Positions 1-7,920 of a stretch of 64,000 nucleotides of DNA are shown here, piece after piece. Source of the stretch: Poriferisocius sp965200775 (lineage in GTDB: Bacteria > Actinomycetota > Acidimicrobiia > Acidimicrobiales > Bin134); contig OZ241383.1 of NCBI GenBank assembly GCA_965200775.1, positions 2,108,001 through 2,172,000 on the forward strand, in the 5' to 3' direction. The notes below the pieces were generated by a model. The model was not told the DNA's origin. It was given only the letters and a program-made list of their open reading frames with translations, and searched no databases. Each line of letters starts with the position of its first letter. Position 1 is the stretch's first letter. Made by a program: the position numbers and the translations under genes.

Positions 1-828
1 CTCAGCAGGAACAGCCTCATGGGGTTGCTTCGTTCCTGCGGCTTCCCTAACGACCGCCGACTTGGACGCGCGAGCTCGAGTGCGCAGCTCTTCGGATGCC
101 TCCAAGTCGGAGTCTTCCAGCTTGAACTTGTGCCCCTCCGAGTTGGTAGGTGTAGCTGACATCTCGACCAGTTGGTATCTCCGGGGCACGCCAGTCACTG
201 GTGGCCGATATTGAGCCATCTCACGAAGAGTCTGCGCAAAAGGCTTGCTGAGGTGAACCTCGTCAAGGATCACCAGGCAGTCGTTGCCAGCCAGCCCAGC
301 GTGAATAGGGCGCATCTTCGGACTGACCCCATAACCCCGGAAAAGCAGCCGCGACCCGAACTGATCAACTGTTGACACCACAACCCAAGGCTCATCGGGC
401 TGTCGCGCCCACTCCCCGTCGATTGGGATGCCTCCCCGAAGAGCGGTGACCCCTAGCAGGGAGCCATGGCTGATGCGCCTCAGCCTGGAGCGCACTCGAT
501 CAAGCACCGGGGTTGACCCAATCTCCAAGGCCTTCTGAATGTTTGCAGCCCTCTCGACCACTTGGTCCACAACGATGCGACGATCTATGACGAACACAAC
601 CCGCCGGGGAAACAGATCAGGCCTAGAGGCGAGAGTGAACACCGCTGTGTCAAGGACTGCGGTCTTGCCGGTGCCAGTAGGTAGGTCGATAACGTCAGGC
701 CACCGTCCCTGCTCAAGCACCTCGGCAGTGAGCCGCTGCTGCCAGGGGAACGGGTCGTGATGGTGAATGTCCCGGAAGTACCGGGCGAAGTCGTCTACCC
801 CCAAGAGGTCGGCAGAATGCTCATTCAT
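1..828 (-). CDS. cas3: Cas3 helicase of a type I-G (I-U) CRISPR-Cas system, N-terminal 276 codons only
   Basis: Cas3 unwinds and degrades target DNA after Cascade binding. The frame is open from the ATG at 828 to the left edge, so the C-terminal part is missing. Superfamily 2 helicase motifs appear in order: motif I PTGTGKT (residues 50-56), motif II DEVH (189-192) inside ILDEVHLSKP, and motif III SAT (224-226). No HD nuclease domain precedes the helicase. In the I-G family the HD domain is known to sit at the C-terminus, so this fits, but that end is not visible. The start overlaps the end of csb2 by 8 nt, so the two are probably translationally coupled. The subtype assignment rests on the csb1-csb2 neighbours. 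Confidence 0.9.
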   Translation of the reverse strand, partial: MNEHSADLLGVDDFARYFRDIHHHDPFPWQQRLTAEVLEQGRWPDVIDLPTGTGKTAVLDTAVFTLASRPDLFPRRVVFVIDRRIVVDQVVERAANIQKALEIGSTPVLDRVRSRLRRISHGSLLGVTALRGGIPIDGEWARQPDEPWVVVSTVDQFGSRLLFRGYGVSPKMRPIHAGLAGNDCLVILDEVHLSKPFAQTLREMAQYRPPVTGVPRRYQLVEMSATPTNSEGHKFKLEDSDLEASEELRTRARASKSAVVREAAGTKQPHEAVPAE

Positions 829-2521
829 CGTCCTGCCTCCCTTCTACCAAGACCTCAGAATCAGTGGGACTTGAAGGCAGCCGATCGGAAGGCACGGCTT
901 CGCGCATTGGTCGCATGAGCCCCAAGCCCAAGAAGCGTCCCGCACCCAGCATGAGTGGCCCTCGCACCGGCTCTGCAAACTTCACTGAAACGTGAACCAG
1001 ACGTCGGGCCACGCTTTCGCCGTTCCGGCCGCGCTGGCGAAACGCCGGAAAGTCGTGAGCACGTCTGGCAGCCTGGATGAACGGGTCCAATGAGACTGCC
1101 ACATGAACCGGTTCAGGCAAGCCCACATGGTGGCAGGACGCCACCACCGCCTCCTCGGCTCGAGCCCATGCCTTGGCCCGAGCTGCGGGACTTCCCCTGC
1201 CCAGGGGCCCGGGGTTTGTCGGCAACGCCACCGGTGTGGCCGATGCCCAATGGTGTGAAGGCTTGGCCCAATAAGAAGGGCGCAAGGTCACAAGCTCCCA
1301 GGGGCCCGGGTTGCGCACCATCTCCATTACCCCGTCGTAACCGAACGTGAGCCGAAGCGGGCTTTGCTGCTTTTCCCACATACCGACTGCCCGCAGCGAT
1401 GCTTCTAGCGACGCTTCATCCAGAGACTTCGGAAGACACATTGCTGCTCCCATGATCCGTCCATCTGCGAACTCGGAACCGGTGTAGGGCAGAGCCAGGA
1501 ACGCAACATGGGGTTGATCTGTCGGAGTGCCGTCAGAGCGGTGCCCGCTGAGTCCTTCGGGAATGGGCTCAGTCGCATGGGCAAACACCGCCTTGCGCAA
1601 AGTAGTGGCTACGTCCACAGTGCGAGTCACCGGGGCTCTGCGAGAGCCCGGCAAGAACTCGAAGACTATCCACTCCCCGGCTGTGTCAGGGTGAAGAGCC
1701 CTCTCGACTTCAGGGTCAGCAACTGCTTCCCGGTACCGCGCCGCAGAGAATGGCAACGACCTGGGCTTGACCGCCTCGTGTCTCTCGTATTGCCTCTCCA
1801 GGATGGCGAGCTGGTTTCGCCCGGTGCAGCGCAATACCAAGCCACCAGCCCCCAGTACGTGAGTAGCCGGCGGCGGCTTCCCCTCAAGCCGGCAAGAAAC
1901 CAGTGAAGAAGAGTGCCCCAACCGGGTCACCCGTTCCAACAACCCATCCAGCACACCCAGTCTGGTGTCGTCTAGGTCGGCACTCCAGGTGTAGACCACC
2001 CGAGGTTCCTCCAGCGTGACAGATGGGAAGAACCGGGCCTGCTTCACTCTTCTTTCGGGTAGGAGTTCAACTGCTGAGCTTGGATTTGTGTTTCCTGGCA
2101 CGGTGACCTGGCTCTGGACATCGCGTGCCTTGGTCATCTTGTCCATGATCTTCTCAGCCTTTTTTGTCAGGTCGCCCCCTGAGGAATCAAGCTCGGCGTT
2201 GAACTGCACCTCAAGCTCGTCAAGCTTCGCGCTGCGACCAGATTGAACCGATGCCCCCACTATGCGAGCGTCGTTGACGGGCACGAAGTGCGTCTTGACG
2301 CTACGAGGGGTTGCGGCAGAGTAGGTGAGCTTCGGAGGAGGCAGCTCTCCCAACCACTCCAATACCTCCCGCTCGTCGTTGTCCTGGCCATCCTCTGCCC
2401 ATGAGGCAACGAGCGCCGAGTAGAGGCGTGCTGGGTGCGGAGGCCATTCGCTGGCCTCTCTGTTGTTGTGAGCGGTAGCGACGAACCTCCCCGTGAGGAA
2501 GTTCACCTCAATGGCTAGCAT
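821..2521 (-). CDS. csb2: Csb2 (GSU0054 family), Cas5-Cas6-type Cascade subunit of type I-G
   Basis: A 566-residue protein. The N-terminus carries the family signature FLTGRFVATAHN followed by EWPPHPARLYSALV (about residues 8-38), typical of Csb2. In I-G systems Csb2 is regarded as a Cas5-Cas6 fusion that processes crRNA and caps the Cascade complex. The glycine-rich stretch GPLMLGAGRFLGLGLM near the C-terminus resembles the Cas6 G-loop region. The gene starts 3 nt after csb1 ends and overlaps cas3 at its own end, so the three genes form one operon. No truncation is seen and the length is usual for the family. Confidence 0.9.
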   Translation of the reverse strand: MLAIEVNFLTGRFVATAHNNREASEWPPHPARLYSALVASWAEDGQDNDEREVLEWLGELPPPKLTYSAATPRSVKTHFVPVNDARIVGASVQSGRSAKLDELEVQFNAELDSSGGDLTKKAEKIMDKMTKARDVQSQVTVPGNTNPSSAVELLPERRVKQARFFPSVTLEEPRVVYTWSADLDDTRLGVLDGLLERVTRLGHSSSLVSCRLEGKPPPATHVLGAGGLVLRCTGRNQLAILERQYERHEAVKPRSLPFSAARYREAVADPEVERALHPDTAGEWIVFEFLPGSRRAPVTRTVDVATTLRKAVFAHATEPIPEGLSGHRSDGTPTDQPHVAFLALPYTGSEFADGRIMGAAMCLPKSLDEASLEASLRAVGMWEKQQSPLRLTFGYDGVMEMVRNPGPWELVTLRPSYWAKPSHHWASATPVALPTNPGPLGRGSPAARAKAWARAEEAVVASCHHVGLPEPVHVAVSLDPFIQAARRAHDFPAFRQRGRNGESVARRLVHVSVKFAEPVRGPLMLGAGRFLGLGLMRPMREAVPSDRLPSSPTDSEVLVEGRQDDE

Positions 2522-2524
2522 CCG

Positions 2525-3742
2525 TCACTCCCCGGGAGTCTCGCTGACAGCCATCTCACGGCTACGGCGGAGTAGCTCCAGCAGCTTCCCAGCCGGCTCC
2601 AACCGGATCTCACCTGTCTCCCAGCCCAATCCTTCGGCAGTTGCCGCGGCAGCCGCCTGGGACAGCACCTGTGCTGCTCCCTCCCGGCTCAGAGCCACGG
2701 CTTCTGCCTCCGAGCCATCCCGGCCTACCAGCTCAACACGAGGTGAGTGCTTGGGAATGAGCAGACACCGGGAGCGTAGGTCGTAGTCGGCATGGTGCAA
2801 ATGAGCAATAGACGCCGCCCCAAGAGCGGCTACTGCGGTACGGGCCGCTACTTCAGCAGACTTCGGATGACCCGCGAACCGCAAACGTCGCAGCGCTGCG
2901 AGCGAGATAACTGTGGTCTGCACCGCGTGAGAGATGGTGACACCACCGGCATCAGCATCAATGCTAGGAGCAATATTGCCGTGGTTGATCTCTGATGGGC
3001 GACCGGTGCTGCCAGAGGTCTTCGGTTTACCCTTCTCGGTCACAGCTTCATCAGGGTCGAGCGTCCACTTTTGATCGGGATCCGAATGCTCGTACGCGGT
3101 TGCCGACTCCTTACGGATATCAAGCGAGTCGAGTCGACTGCTTACCTTGCACCCAATCTTGACGTCGTGTCCAACAATCTCAGATACATATGCCCTCTGA
3201 AACTTGGACCCCAACCCTCCCTTGGGACCAGTGGAGTCCCACTGGCCAAACAACAGCGCCGTTGGAGCGTACTGGAACAACGCCGTGGCGTTTCGAGGCT
3301 GGGCATCGGTGATGGCACGACCCACCTCGGAGAGCCGGAACAGCGTTCCATCTAGCAGGCTGTCGCGAAAGACGGCGTCAGCCAAGCGGTGGGGAGCATC
3401 CAGAACAGTCAGACGGCCGATGTCATCAAATTCGCCATCATCCGTCGTGAAATCCACAAATGGCACGGGGAAGGCAAGCTCGCCGTCTTCCCACCCCTCC
3501 CTCAGCGCCTGTTCGGCTCGATTGGCCTGCGAGGCCACCGAGTCCAACAACACAGTGGATACCTCTCGGTCGCCCACCTGCCGAGTCTCAGTGGCGTACT
3601 TGTGACCACTGGAAACCGCGTAGGTAGGTGGGAAGACTTTCCCTCCCGGTCCGTCCGCGGGCTCCAGCTCGGTGCGGGACCGAAGGGCTACTGCGCCTCC
3701 TGCCACCGCTTCCCTCAACATCTCGTAGGTGAGTTCAGACAT
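2525..3742 (-). CDS. csb1: Csb1 (GSU0053 family), Cas7-type backbone subunit of type I-G Cascade
   Basis: A 405-residue protein. It has the conserved Csb1 blocks LLDSVASQANR (65-75), LDAPHRLADAVFRDS (114-128) and GQWDSTGPKGGLGSKFQRA (166-184). Csb1 is the Cas7 homologue that polymerises along crRNA. The start is fixed by a strong GAGGAG ribosome-binding site at 3748-3753, five bases before the ATG. It is the first gene of the csb1-csb2-cas3 operon. The large-subunit gene csx17 (cas8), often adjacent in I-G loci, is not upstream here; if it exists it lies beyond the left edge with cas1, cas2 and the array. Confidence 0.92.
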   Translation of the reverse strand: MSELTYEMLREAVAGGAVALRSRTELEPADGPGGKVFPPTYAVSSGHKYATETRQVGDREVSTVLLDSVASQANRAEQALREGWEDGELAFPVPFVDFTTDDGEFDDIGRLTVLDAPHRLADAVFRDSLLDGTLFRLSEVGRAITDAQPRNATALFQYAPTALLFGQWDSTGPKGGLGSKFQRAYVSEIVGHDVKIGCKVSSRLDSLDIRKESATAYEHSDPDQKWTLDPDEAVTEKGKPKTSGSTGRPSEINHGNIAPSIDADAGGVTISHAVQTTVISLAALRRLRFAGHPKSAEVAARTAVAALGAASIAHLHHADYDLRSRCLLIPKHSPRVELVGRDGSEAEAVALSREGAAQVLSQAAAAATAEGLGWETGEIRLEPAGKLLELLRRSREMAVSETPGE

Positions 3743-3942
3743 GCTGTCTCCTCTTCTCTCAGAAGTTACTTTCCCCCATTATTCATTCCGCGGTGACAGT
3801 TTCTCGGGGAGGAAGAGGAGAGGCTGCAAAATACCTGGTAGTGGGGCTATGTGAGGAAGGTAAGCCTGTGAGTGAGTCTCGATCTGAGGGCACCAGAGAA
3901 CCAACCCGAGGGCTGTCGTGAACTTGTGAGGCACATTTGAAA

Positions 3943-3982
3943 AATATTTTGTATTCGGCATAAATGCCGATAGCAAAATATT
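3943..3982. promoter_or_regulatory. Long palindrome between csb1 and the XRE regulator; candidate operator with overlapping divergent promoters
   Basis: Two 19-nt arms (3943-3961 and 3964-3982) flank a 2-nt centre. The inner arms TCGGCAT/ATGCCGA and outer arms AATATTTTG/CAAAATATT pair perfectly; the three bases between them do not. The region is much more AT-rich than its surroundings. On the minus strand TTGCTA, a 17-nt spacer and TACAAA could be a promoter for the cas operon; on the plus strand TTGTAT and TAGCAA with a 16-nt spacer could serve the regulator. Placement between divergent genes suggests that the neighbouring XRE protein binds here. That is inference. Confidence 0.55.
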
Positions 3983-4022
3983 CGCTATCCAAGAATCAGA
4001 CGAGGAACACGCGGACAGGGTA

Positions 4023-4436
4023 TTGGCAGGGGGCATCCACAGCACCCTCCAGTTGGGTCGGGCCTGCCAGGAAATCAGGATGAACCGGGGCGTCACCCAA
4101 CGAGACCTCGCTGCACGCATCGGCACCTCCACGGCCTCTCTGTCGTCCTTCGAGAACGGGCGGCGGGGCACGAGCGTGGAAACCGTGCTCCGGGTGCTCA
4201 ACGAACTCGGCGTCGAGATCTTGCTTCAGGAAGCTCCGCCGCCATCGGAAGAAGAGGCCCGGCTCCTGCGGATGATCGGTAAGTACGGTAAGGAGACGAA
4301 CTCGGATACCGAGCCTGTGGCCCGAACGTCGATGCCGTCGCTGAACAGAGCACGATGCGGGGAATGGATGCCCAGGTCACGGGCCTATTGCATCCTCCCC
4401 ACCGAACACACCGGCGGGTGCCGGTCTCGTCGTTAG
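4023..4436 (+). CDS. XRE-family (HipB-like) helix-turn-helix regulator
   Basis: A 137-residue protein with a Cro/CI-type HTH at about residues 12-66; the recognition-helix region reads GTSTASLSSFENGRRG. Such proteins repress by binding palindromes. The gene is divergent from csb1 and about 40 nt downstream of the palindrome. The C-terminal tail has three Cys spaced CGEWM...YCILP...GGC, a small Cys/His pattern that might bind metal. No HipA kinase or other toxin follows; the next gene is convergent after 9 nt. The TTG at 4023 is an uncertain start, since the frame stays open upstream to 3930 but offers no ATG/GTG/TTG with a good SD. Confidence 0.72.
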   Translation: MAGGIHSTLQLGRACQEIRMNRGVTQRDLAARIGTSTASLSSFENGRRGTSVETVLRVLNELGVEILLQEAPPPSEEEARLLRMIGKYGKETNSDTEPVARTSMPSLNRARCGEWMPRSRAYCILPTEHTGGCRSRR

Positions 4437-4445
4437 TCGCCGGAG

Positions 4446-5582
4446 CTAGGACCCGGTGGGGGTGGGTTGTTTGGCTCGGAAGTGGGGGATGACGTGGGTG
4501 CCGAACTGGCGGATGGTTTCCAGCATGACGTCCTGGGGGATGGTGCCCATCTGGATCATGCACATGATCTCGTCGCAGCCCACCGCTTCGAGTTCGCTCA
4601 CGTAGCGGATGGCGTCGTCGGCGTTGCCGTAGGCGTGTTCGATGTTGAACGTGCTGGTGGCGTTGGCGCTCAGCGGGATGTTCATTTCGCTGATCTTGGC
4701 GTGGACGTTGCCAACCGCTTCGTCGATGGCCGCGGCGGTGTCCTCGTCCGCCGTCCCCGCTCTGGGCGGAGGGGTGCCCAGGTTCCAGTGCATGATGGCC
4801 TCGGCGAAGAACCGCTGACCCCGGGCCCCGATGCGAAACGCCTCGTCACGGTCGTCGAGGATCGTGGTGGGGCACAACGCCGAGAACCAGTCGTTGGGGT
4901 GGTCGCTCACGAAATGCTCGCCGGTGCGGGTGGCGATGGTCTCGTCGTACACCTCCTTCATTCCCCTGATCTCGTCGGCGCCGGCAAACCCCAGCACCAG
5001 CGCCCCAACTCCCCACTCGGCCGCCAGCTTCACGGTGTCCACCTTGGTGCAGGCCAGATACAGCGGTGGATGAGGGTCTTGCACCGGTCGGGGCAGGATC
5101 GGATGGGGCGAAATGTCCAGCAGCCCGTCCCATGAGAACTCATCCTCCCGCCAGCACGACGAGATGATCCGCAGCGACTCCTCCACCTGGGCGTAGGTGT
5201 CCTCGGGCTTGACCCCGAAAGCCGACATCTCCTGGAGCGTGGCCCCCCGGCCTGCCCCGACATCAAGCCGCCCGCCCGACAGCACGTCCAGCATGGCGAT
5301 GCGCTCGGCGGCCCGCAGCGGATGGTTGTAGCCGAACGGCATGCACACCACCCCGTGGCCGATCCGGATCCGGGACGTTCTGGCCGCCACCCACGTCAAA
5401 AAAATCTCCGGGGCGCTCATGTGGGCGTACCACTTCAGGCAGTGATGCTCCACCGCCCACACCCGGTCGAAACCCACCTCCTCGGCCAGCACCGCCTGTT
5501 CCACGCAGTCGCGGATGACCTGCTGCTCGACCTCGCGGGATGGGTCGGCCATCTGGGCCTCAAAGATCATGGAGAATTTCAC
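4446..5582 (-). CDS. LLM-class flavin-dependent oxidoreductase
   Basis: About 378 residues from the GTG at 5582 (another possible start is the ATG at 5570). The fold is the luciferase-like/F420 or FMN monooxygenase TIM barrel. The start MKFSMIFEAQMADP, the WAVEHHCL stretch, the RIRIGHGV strand and the DVLSGGRLDVGAGRG block are typical. Members oxidise small organic substrates with reduced flavin; the substrate here is unknown. A second family member at 30272 shares the plan and the C-terminal CM...MxETIR-HVIP pattern. The frame stays open antisense through the next gene to 6464, but that extension covers the oppositely oriented acyl-CoA dehydrogenase and is not credible. Confidence 0.85.
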   Translation of the reverse strand: MKFSMIFEAQMADPSREVEQQVIRDCVEQAVLAEEVGFDRVWAVEHHCLKWYAHMSAPEIFLTWVAARTSRIRIGHGVVCMPFGYNHPLRAAERIAMLDVLSGGRLDVGAGRGATLQEMSAFGVKPEDTYAQVEESLRIISSCWREDEFSWDGLLDISPHPILPRPVQDPHPPLYLACTKVDTVKLAAEWGVGALVLGFAGADEIRGMKEVYDETIATRTGEHFVSDHPNDWFSALCPTTILDDRDEAFRIGARGQRFFAEAIMHWNLGTPPPRAGTADEDTAAAIDEAVGNVHAKISEMNIPLSANATSTFNIEHAYGNADDAIRYVSELEAVGCDEIMCMIQMGTIPQDVMLETIRQFGTHVIPHFRAKQPTPTGS

Positions 5583-5765
5583 GGCCTTAATTGAACCACT
5601 CCCAACCGCTCCGACCCGAACGCAGGCAATGGCGATCCCCGCCACGGCATGCTCCAAACCCTGTGCCCAAGGCCCGAATGCAGGAGCGAGCGGACCTGAA
5701 CACGGATCCGAACCGGGCTGTCCGGTGGGGCGACCCCAAGGCCCCCTCGCTACCATCGGAGCCGC

Positions 5766-6989
5766 ATGGATTTCGACGAGACCCCCCAAGAGGCGGCCTT
5801 TCGGGCCGAATGCGTGGAATGGCTGGAGGCCAACGCTCCGGTTGACGGCGGAGGCCCCCGCGACCAGACCTCCATAACGATCACCGACCCCGATGTGGAG
5901 AGGGCCTACCTGAACCGGTGCAAGGCGTGGCAGCGCACCAAGTACGACGGCGGGTGGGGGTCGATCACCTGGCCCACCCAGTACGGGGGGCGGGGCCTCA
6001 GCGGCATCCACGACGGCATCTTCAAGGAGGAGGAGGCCAAGCGGGTGTCGGCCACCGGAGTGTTCGCTGTGGGCATCGGCATGGCCGGCCCGACCCTCAT
6101 CGCTCACGGCACCGACGCCCAGAAGGAGCGATACCTGCCCGCCATGCTCAGGGGCGAGGAGGTGTGGTGCCAGTTGTTCTCCGAACCGGCGGCCGGCTCC
6201 GACCTCGGCGGACTGCGAACCACCGCTGTGCGAGACGGCGACGAATGGATCATCAACGGCCAGAAAGTTTGGACATCGGGGGCCCAGCACAGCGAATGGG
6301 GCATCCTGCTCACCCGCACCGACCCCGAACAGCCCAAGCACCGGGGCATCACCTACTTCCTGGTGGACATGAGTACCCCCGGCATCGAGGTGCGCCCCCT
6401 GGTGCAGATCACCGGAGCGGCCCACTTCAACGAGGTGTTCCTGTCGGATGTGCGCATCCCCCACGAGAACATCCTCGGTGAGGTAAACGCCGGGTGGGGG
6501 CCGATCATGACCACGCTGGCCAACGAGCGGGCCCTGATCGGCGGCGGCGGAGCCCGGACGGGATTCGACGAGCTACTGAAGCTGGCCCAGGCCACCGGAG
6601 CCGACCTTGACCCGGTGCTGCGCCAGGAGCTGGCCAAGGCCTACACCCGTATGGAGGTGCTCAAGTACCAGGGCTACCGGGTGCGCACTGCTGCCAGCCG
6701 GGGCGAGCAGCCCGGACCGGAGAGTTCAACCATGAAGCTGGCCATATCGCTGCACTACGGGATGATGGGAGACCTGGTGATGGCCATGAACGGTGCCTCG
6801 GGGATGCTCAGCCACGAAAGCGCCCCAGACGCCGGACGCTGGCAGAACGAGTTCTTGGGCCAATGGGCGTCGCGCATCGGGGGCGGCACCGACAACATCC
6901 AGCGCAACACCATCGGCGAGAAGGTACTGGGCCTGCCCCCCGACATCAGGGTGGATAAAGGGGTGTCGTTCCGCGACATCCCCGGCTAG
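5766..6989 (+). CDS. Acyl-CoA dehydrogenase family protein
   Basis: A 407-residue flavoprotein that introduces an alpha-beta double bond into acyl-CoA esters. Family features include WPTQYGGRG in the N-terminal helical domain, QLFSEPAAGSDLGGL in the middle beta domain (FAD/substrate contacts), NGQKVWTSGAQHS just after it, and the C-terminal helical domain with GGGTDNIQRNTIGEKVLGLP. The length and the NxxGWGP stretch resemble actinobacterial FadE-type enzymes of sterol or branched-chain catabolism. It is divergent from the LLM gene (183-bp gap, no clear promoter seen) and convergent with the SDR gene, so it is probably transcribed alone. Confidence 0.9.
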   Translation: MDFDETPQEAAFRAECVEWLEANAPVDGGGPRDQTSITITDPDVERAYLNRCKAWQRTKYDGGWGSITWPTQYGGRGLSGIHDGIFKEEEAKRVSATGVFAVGIGMAGPTLIAHGTDAQKERYLPAMLRGEEVWCQLFSEPAAGSDLGGLRTTAVRDGDEWIINGQKVWTSGAQHSEWGILLTRTDPEQPKHRGITYFLVDMSTPGIEVRPLVQITGAAHFNEVFLSDVRIPHENILGEVNAGWGPIMTTLANERALIGGGGARTGFDELLKLAQATGADLDPVLRQELAKAYTRMEVLKYQGYRVRTAASRGEQPGPESSTMKLAISLHYGMMGDLVMAMNGASGMLSHESAPDAGRWQNEFLGQWASRIGGGTDNIQRNTIGEKVLGLPPDIRVDKGVSFRDIPG

Positions 6990-7017
6990 GGGCCAGAGCC
7001 GACCAAAGAGGGGAAAG

Positions 7018-7917
7018 TCAGCTCGCGCCGTACACCGGGGCGGGCTCGGGCGAACCGTCGATCGAGGCTTGGACCGCCTCGCCGATCTCGGATGCGGCGT
7101 ACTTGCGGCCCACGTCCACCACGTGGCCGTGCTGCCACCCGTCGCACACGTTCAGCACCCCACCGGCAATCTCGAACACCCGGCCGGTCACGTCGCAGGC
7201 ATCCGACCCCAGCCACACCACCAGGGGCGAGGCGTTGGCCGGGTCTTTGTCGTCCCAGCCCTCGGGAGCGTCGGCCTCGTACATGATCCCCGCCGTCATG
7301 CGGGTGCGGGCGTCGGGAGCGATGGCGTTGACCGCCACCCCGTAGCGGCCCCACTCGGCGGCCTGCTGCACGGTGAGCGCAGCCACCCCGGCCTTTGCAG
7401 AGGCGTAGTTGCCCTGGCCGATGGAGCCCATGAGCCCGGCCCCGGAACTGGTGTTGATGAGCCGGCCGTTCACAACCTCGCCGGCTTTCGACCGGTTTCG
7501 CCAGTGGGCCACCGCATGGCGAGCGGGAGCGAAGTGCCCCTTGAGATGCACCCGCATGATGGCGTCCCACTCCTGCTCGCTCATGTTGGCCAGCATCCGG
7601 TCGCGCAGGAAGCCGGCGTTGCACACCAGGGTGTCCAGGCGGCCCCAGGTGTCGATGGCCTGGGCGATCATGGCCTCGGCCTGATCCCAGTCGGCCACGT
7701 CGGCGGCGTTGGCCTCGGCCTCGCCACCCATGGCCCTGATCTCGGCCACCACCTCCTGAGCGGGCTCCGACGCTCCCCCGGAGCCGTCGCGCTCCACCCC
7801 CAGGTCGTTCACCAGCACCCGAGCCCCCTCGGAGGCAAACTCAAGGGCGTGGGCCCGCCCCAAGCCCCGAGCCGCTCCGGTGATAACCACCACCCGGCCC
7901 TCGGCTACCCCGGCCAC
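7018..7917 (-). CDS. Short-chain dehydrogenase/reductase, 3-hydroxyacyl-CoA dehydrogenase-like
   Basis: A 299-residue SDR. The NAD(P)-binding motif TGAARGLG is at 13-20, the CNAG strand motif at 99-102, and the catalytic Ser (157/158) with YxxxK (Tyr171, Lys175) follow. VNDLGVERDGSG and the overall length resemble the bacterial relatives of the peroxisomal multifunctional enzyme type 2 dehydrogenase domain, which oxidise 3-hydroxyacyl-CoA. It starts 3 nt after the upstream Ltp gene ends, so it is the last gene of a DUF35-Ltp-Ltp-SDR operon and may act on the same CoA-linked intermediates. The exact substrate cannot be told. Confidence 0.87.
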   Translation of the reverse strand: MAGVAEGRVVVITGAARGLGRAHALEFASEGARVLVNDLGVERDGSGGASEPAQEVVAEIRAMGGEAEANAADVADWDQAEAMIAQAIDTWGRLDTLVCNAGFLRDRMLANMSEQEWDAIMRVHLKGHFAPARHAVAHWRNRSKAGEVVNGRLINTSSGAGLMGSIGQGNYASAKAGVAALTVQQAAEWGRYGVAVNAIAPDARTRMTAGIMYEADAPEGWDDKDPANASPLVVWLGSDACDVTGRVFEIAGGVLNVCDGWQHGHVVDVGRKYAASEIGEAVQASIDGSPEPAPVYGAS

Positions 7918-7920
7918 GAC

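Noticed and set aside
3743..4022. Search for a CRISPR array or csx17 upstream of csb1
   Set aside because: Only the 40-bp palindrome is present; no repeated units and no ORF of csx17 size.
4023..4436. HipBA toxin-antitoxin pair
   Set aside because: No hipA-like kinase follows; the next gene is a convergent oxidoreductase.
5583..6464. N-terminal extension of the LLM oxidoreductase frame by about 290 codons
   Set aside because: It runs antisense through a clear acyl-CoA dehydrogenase gene and has no family similarity; high-GC antisense frames are often open.
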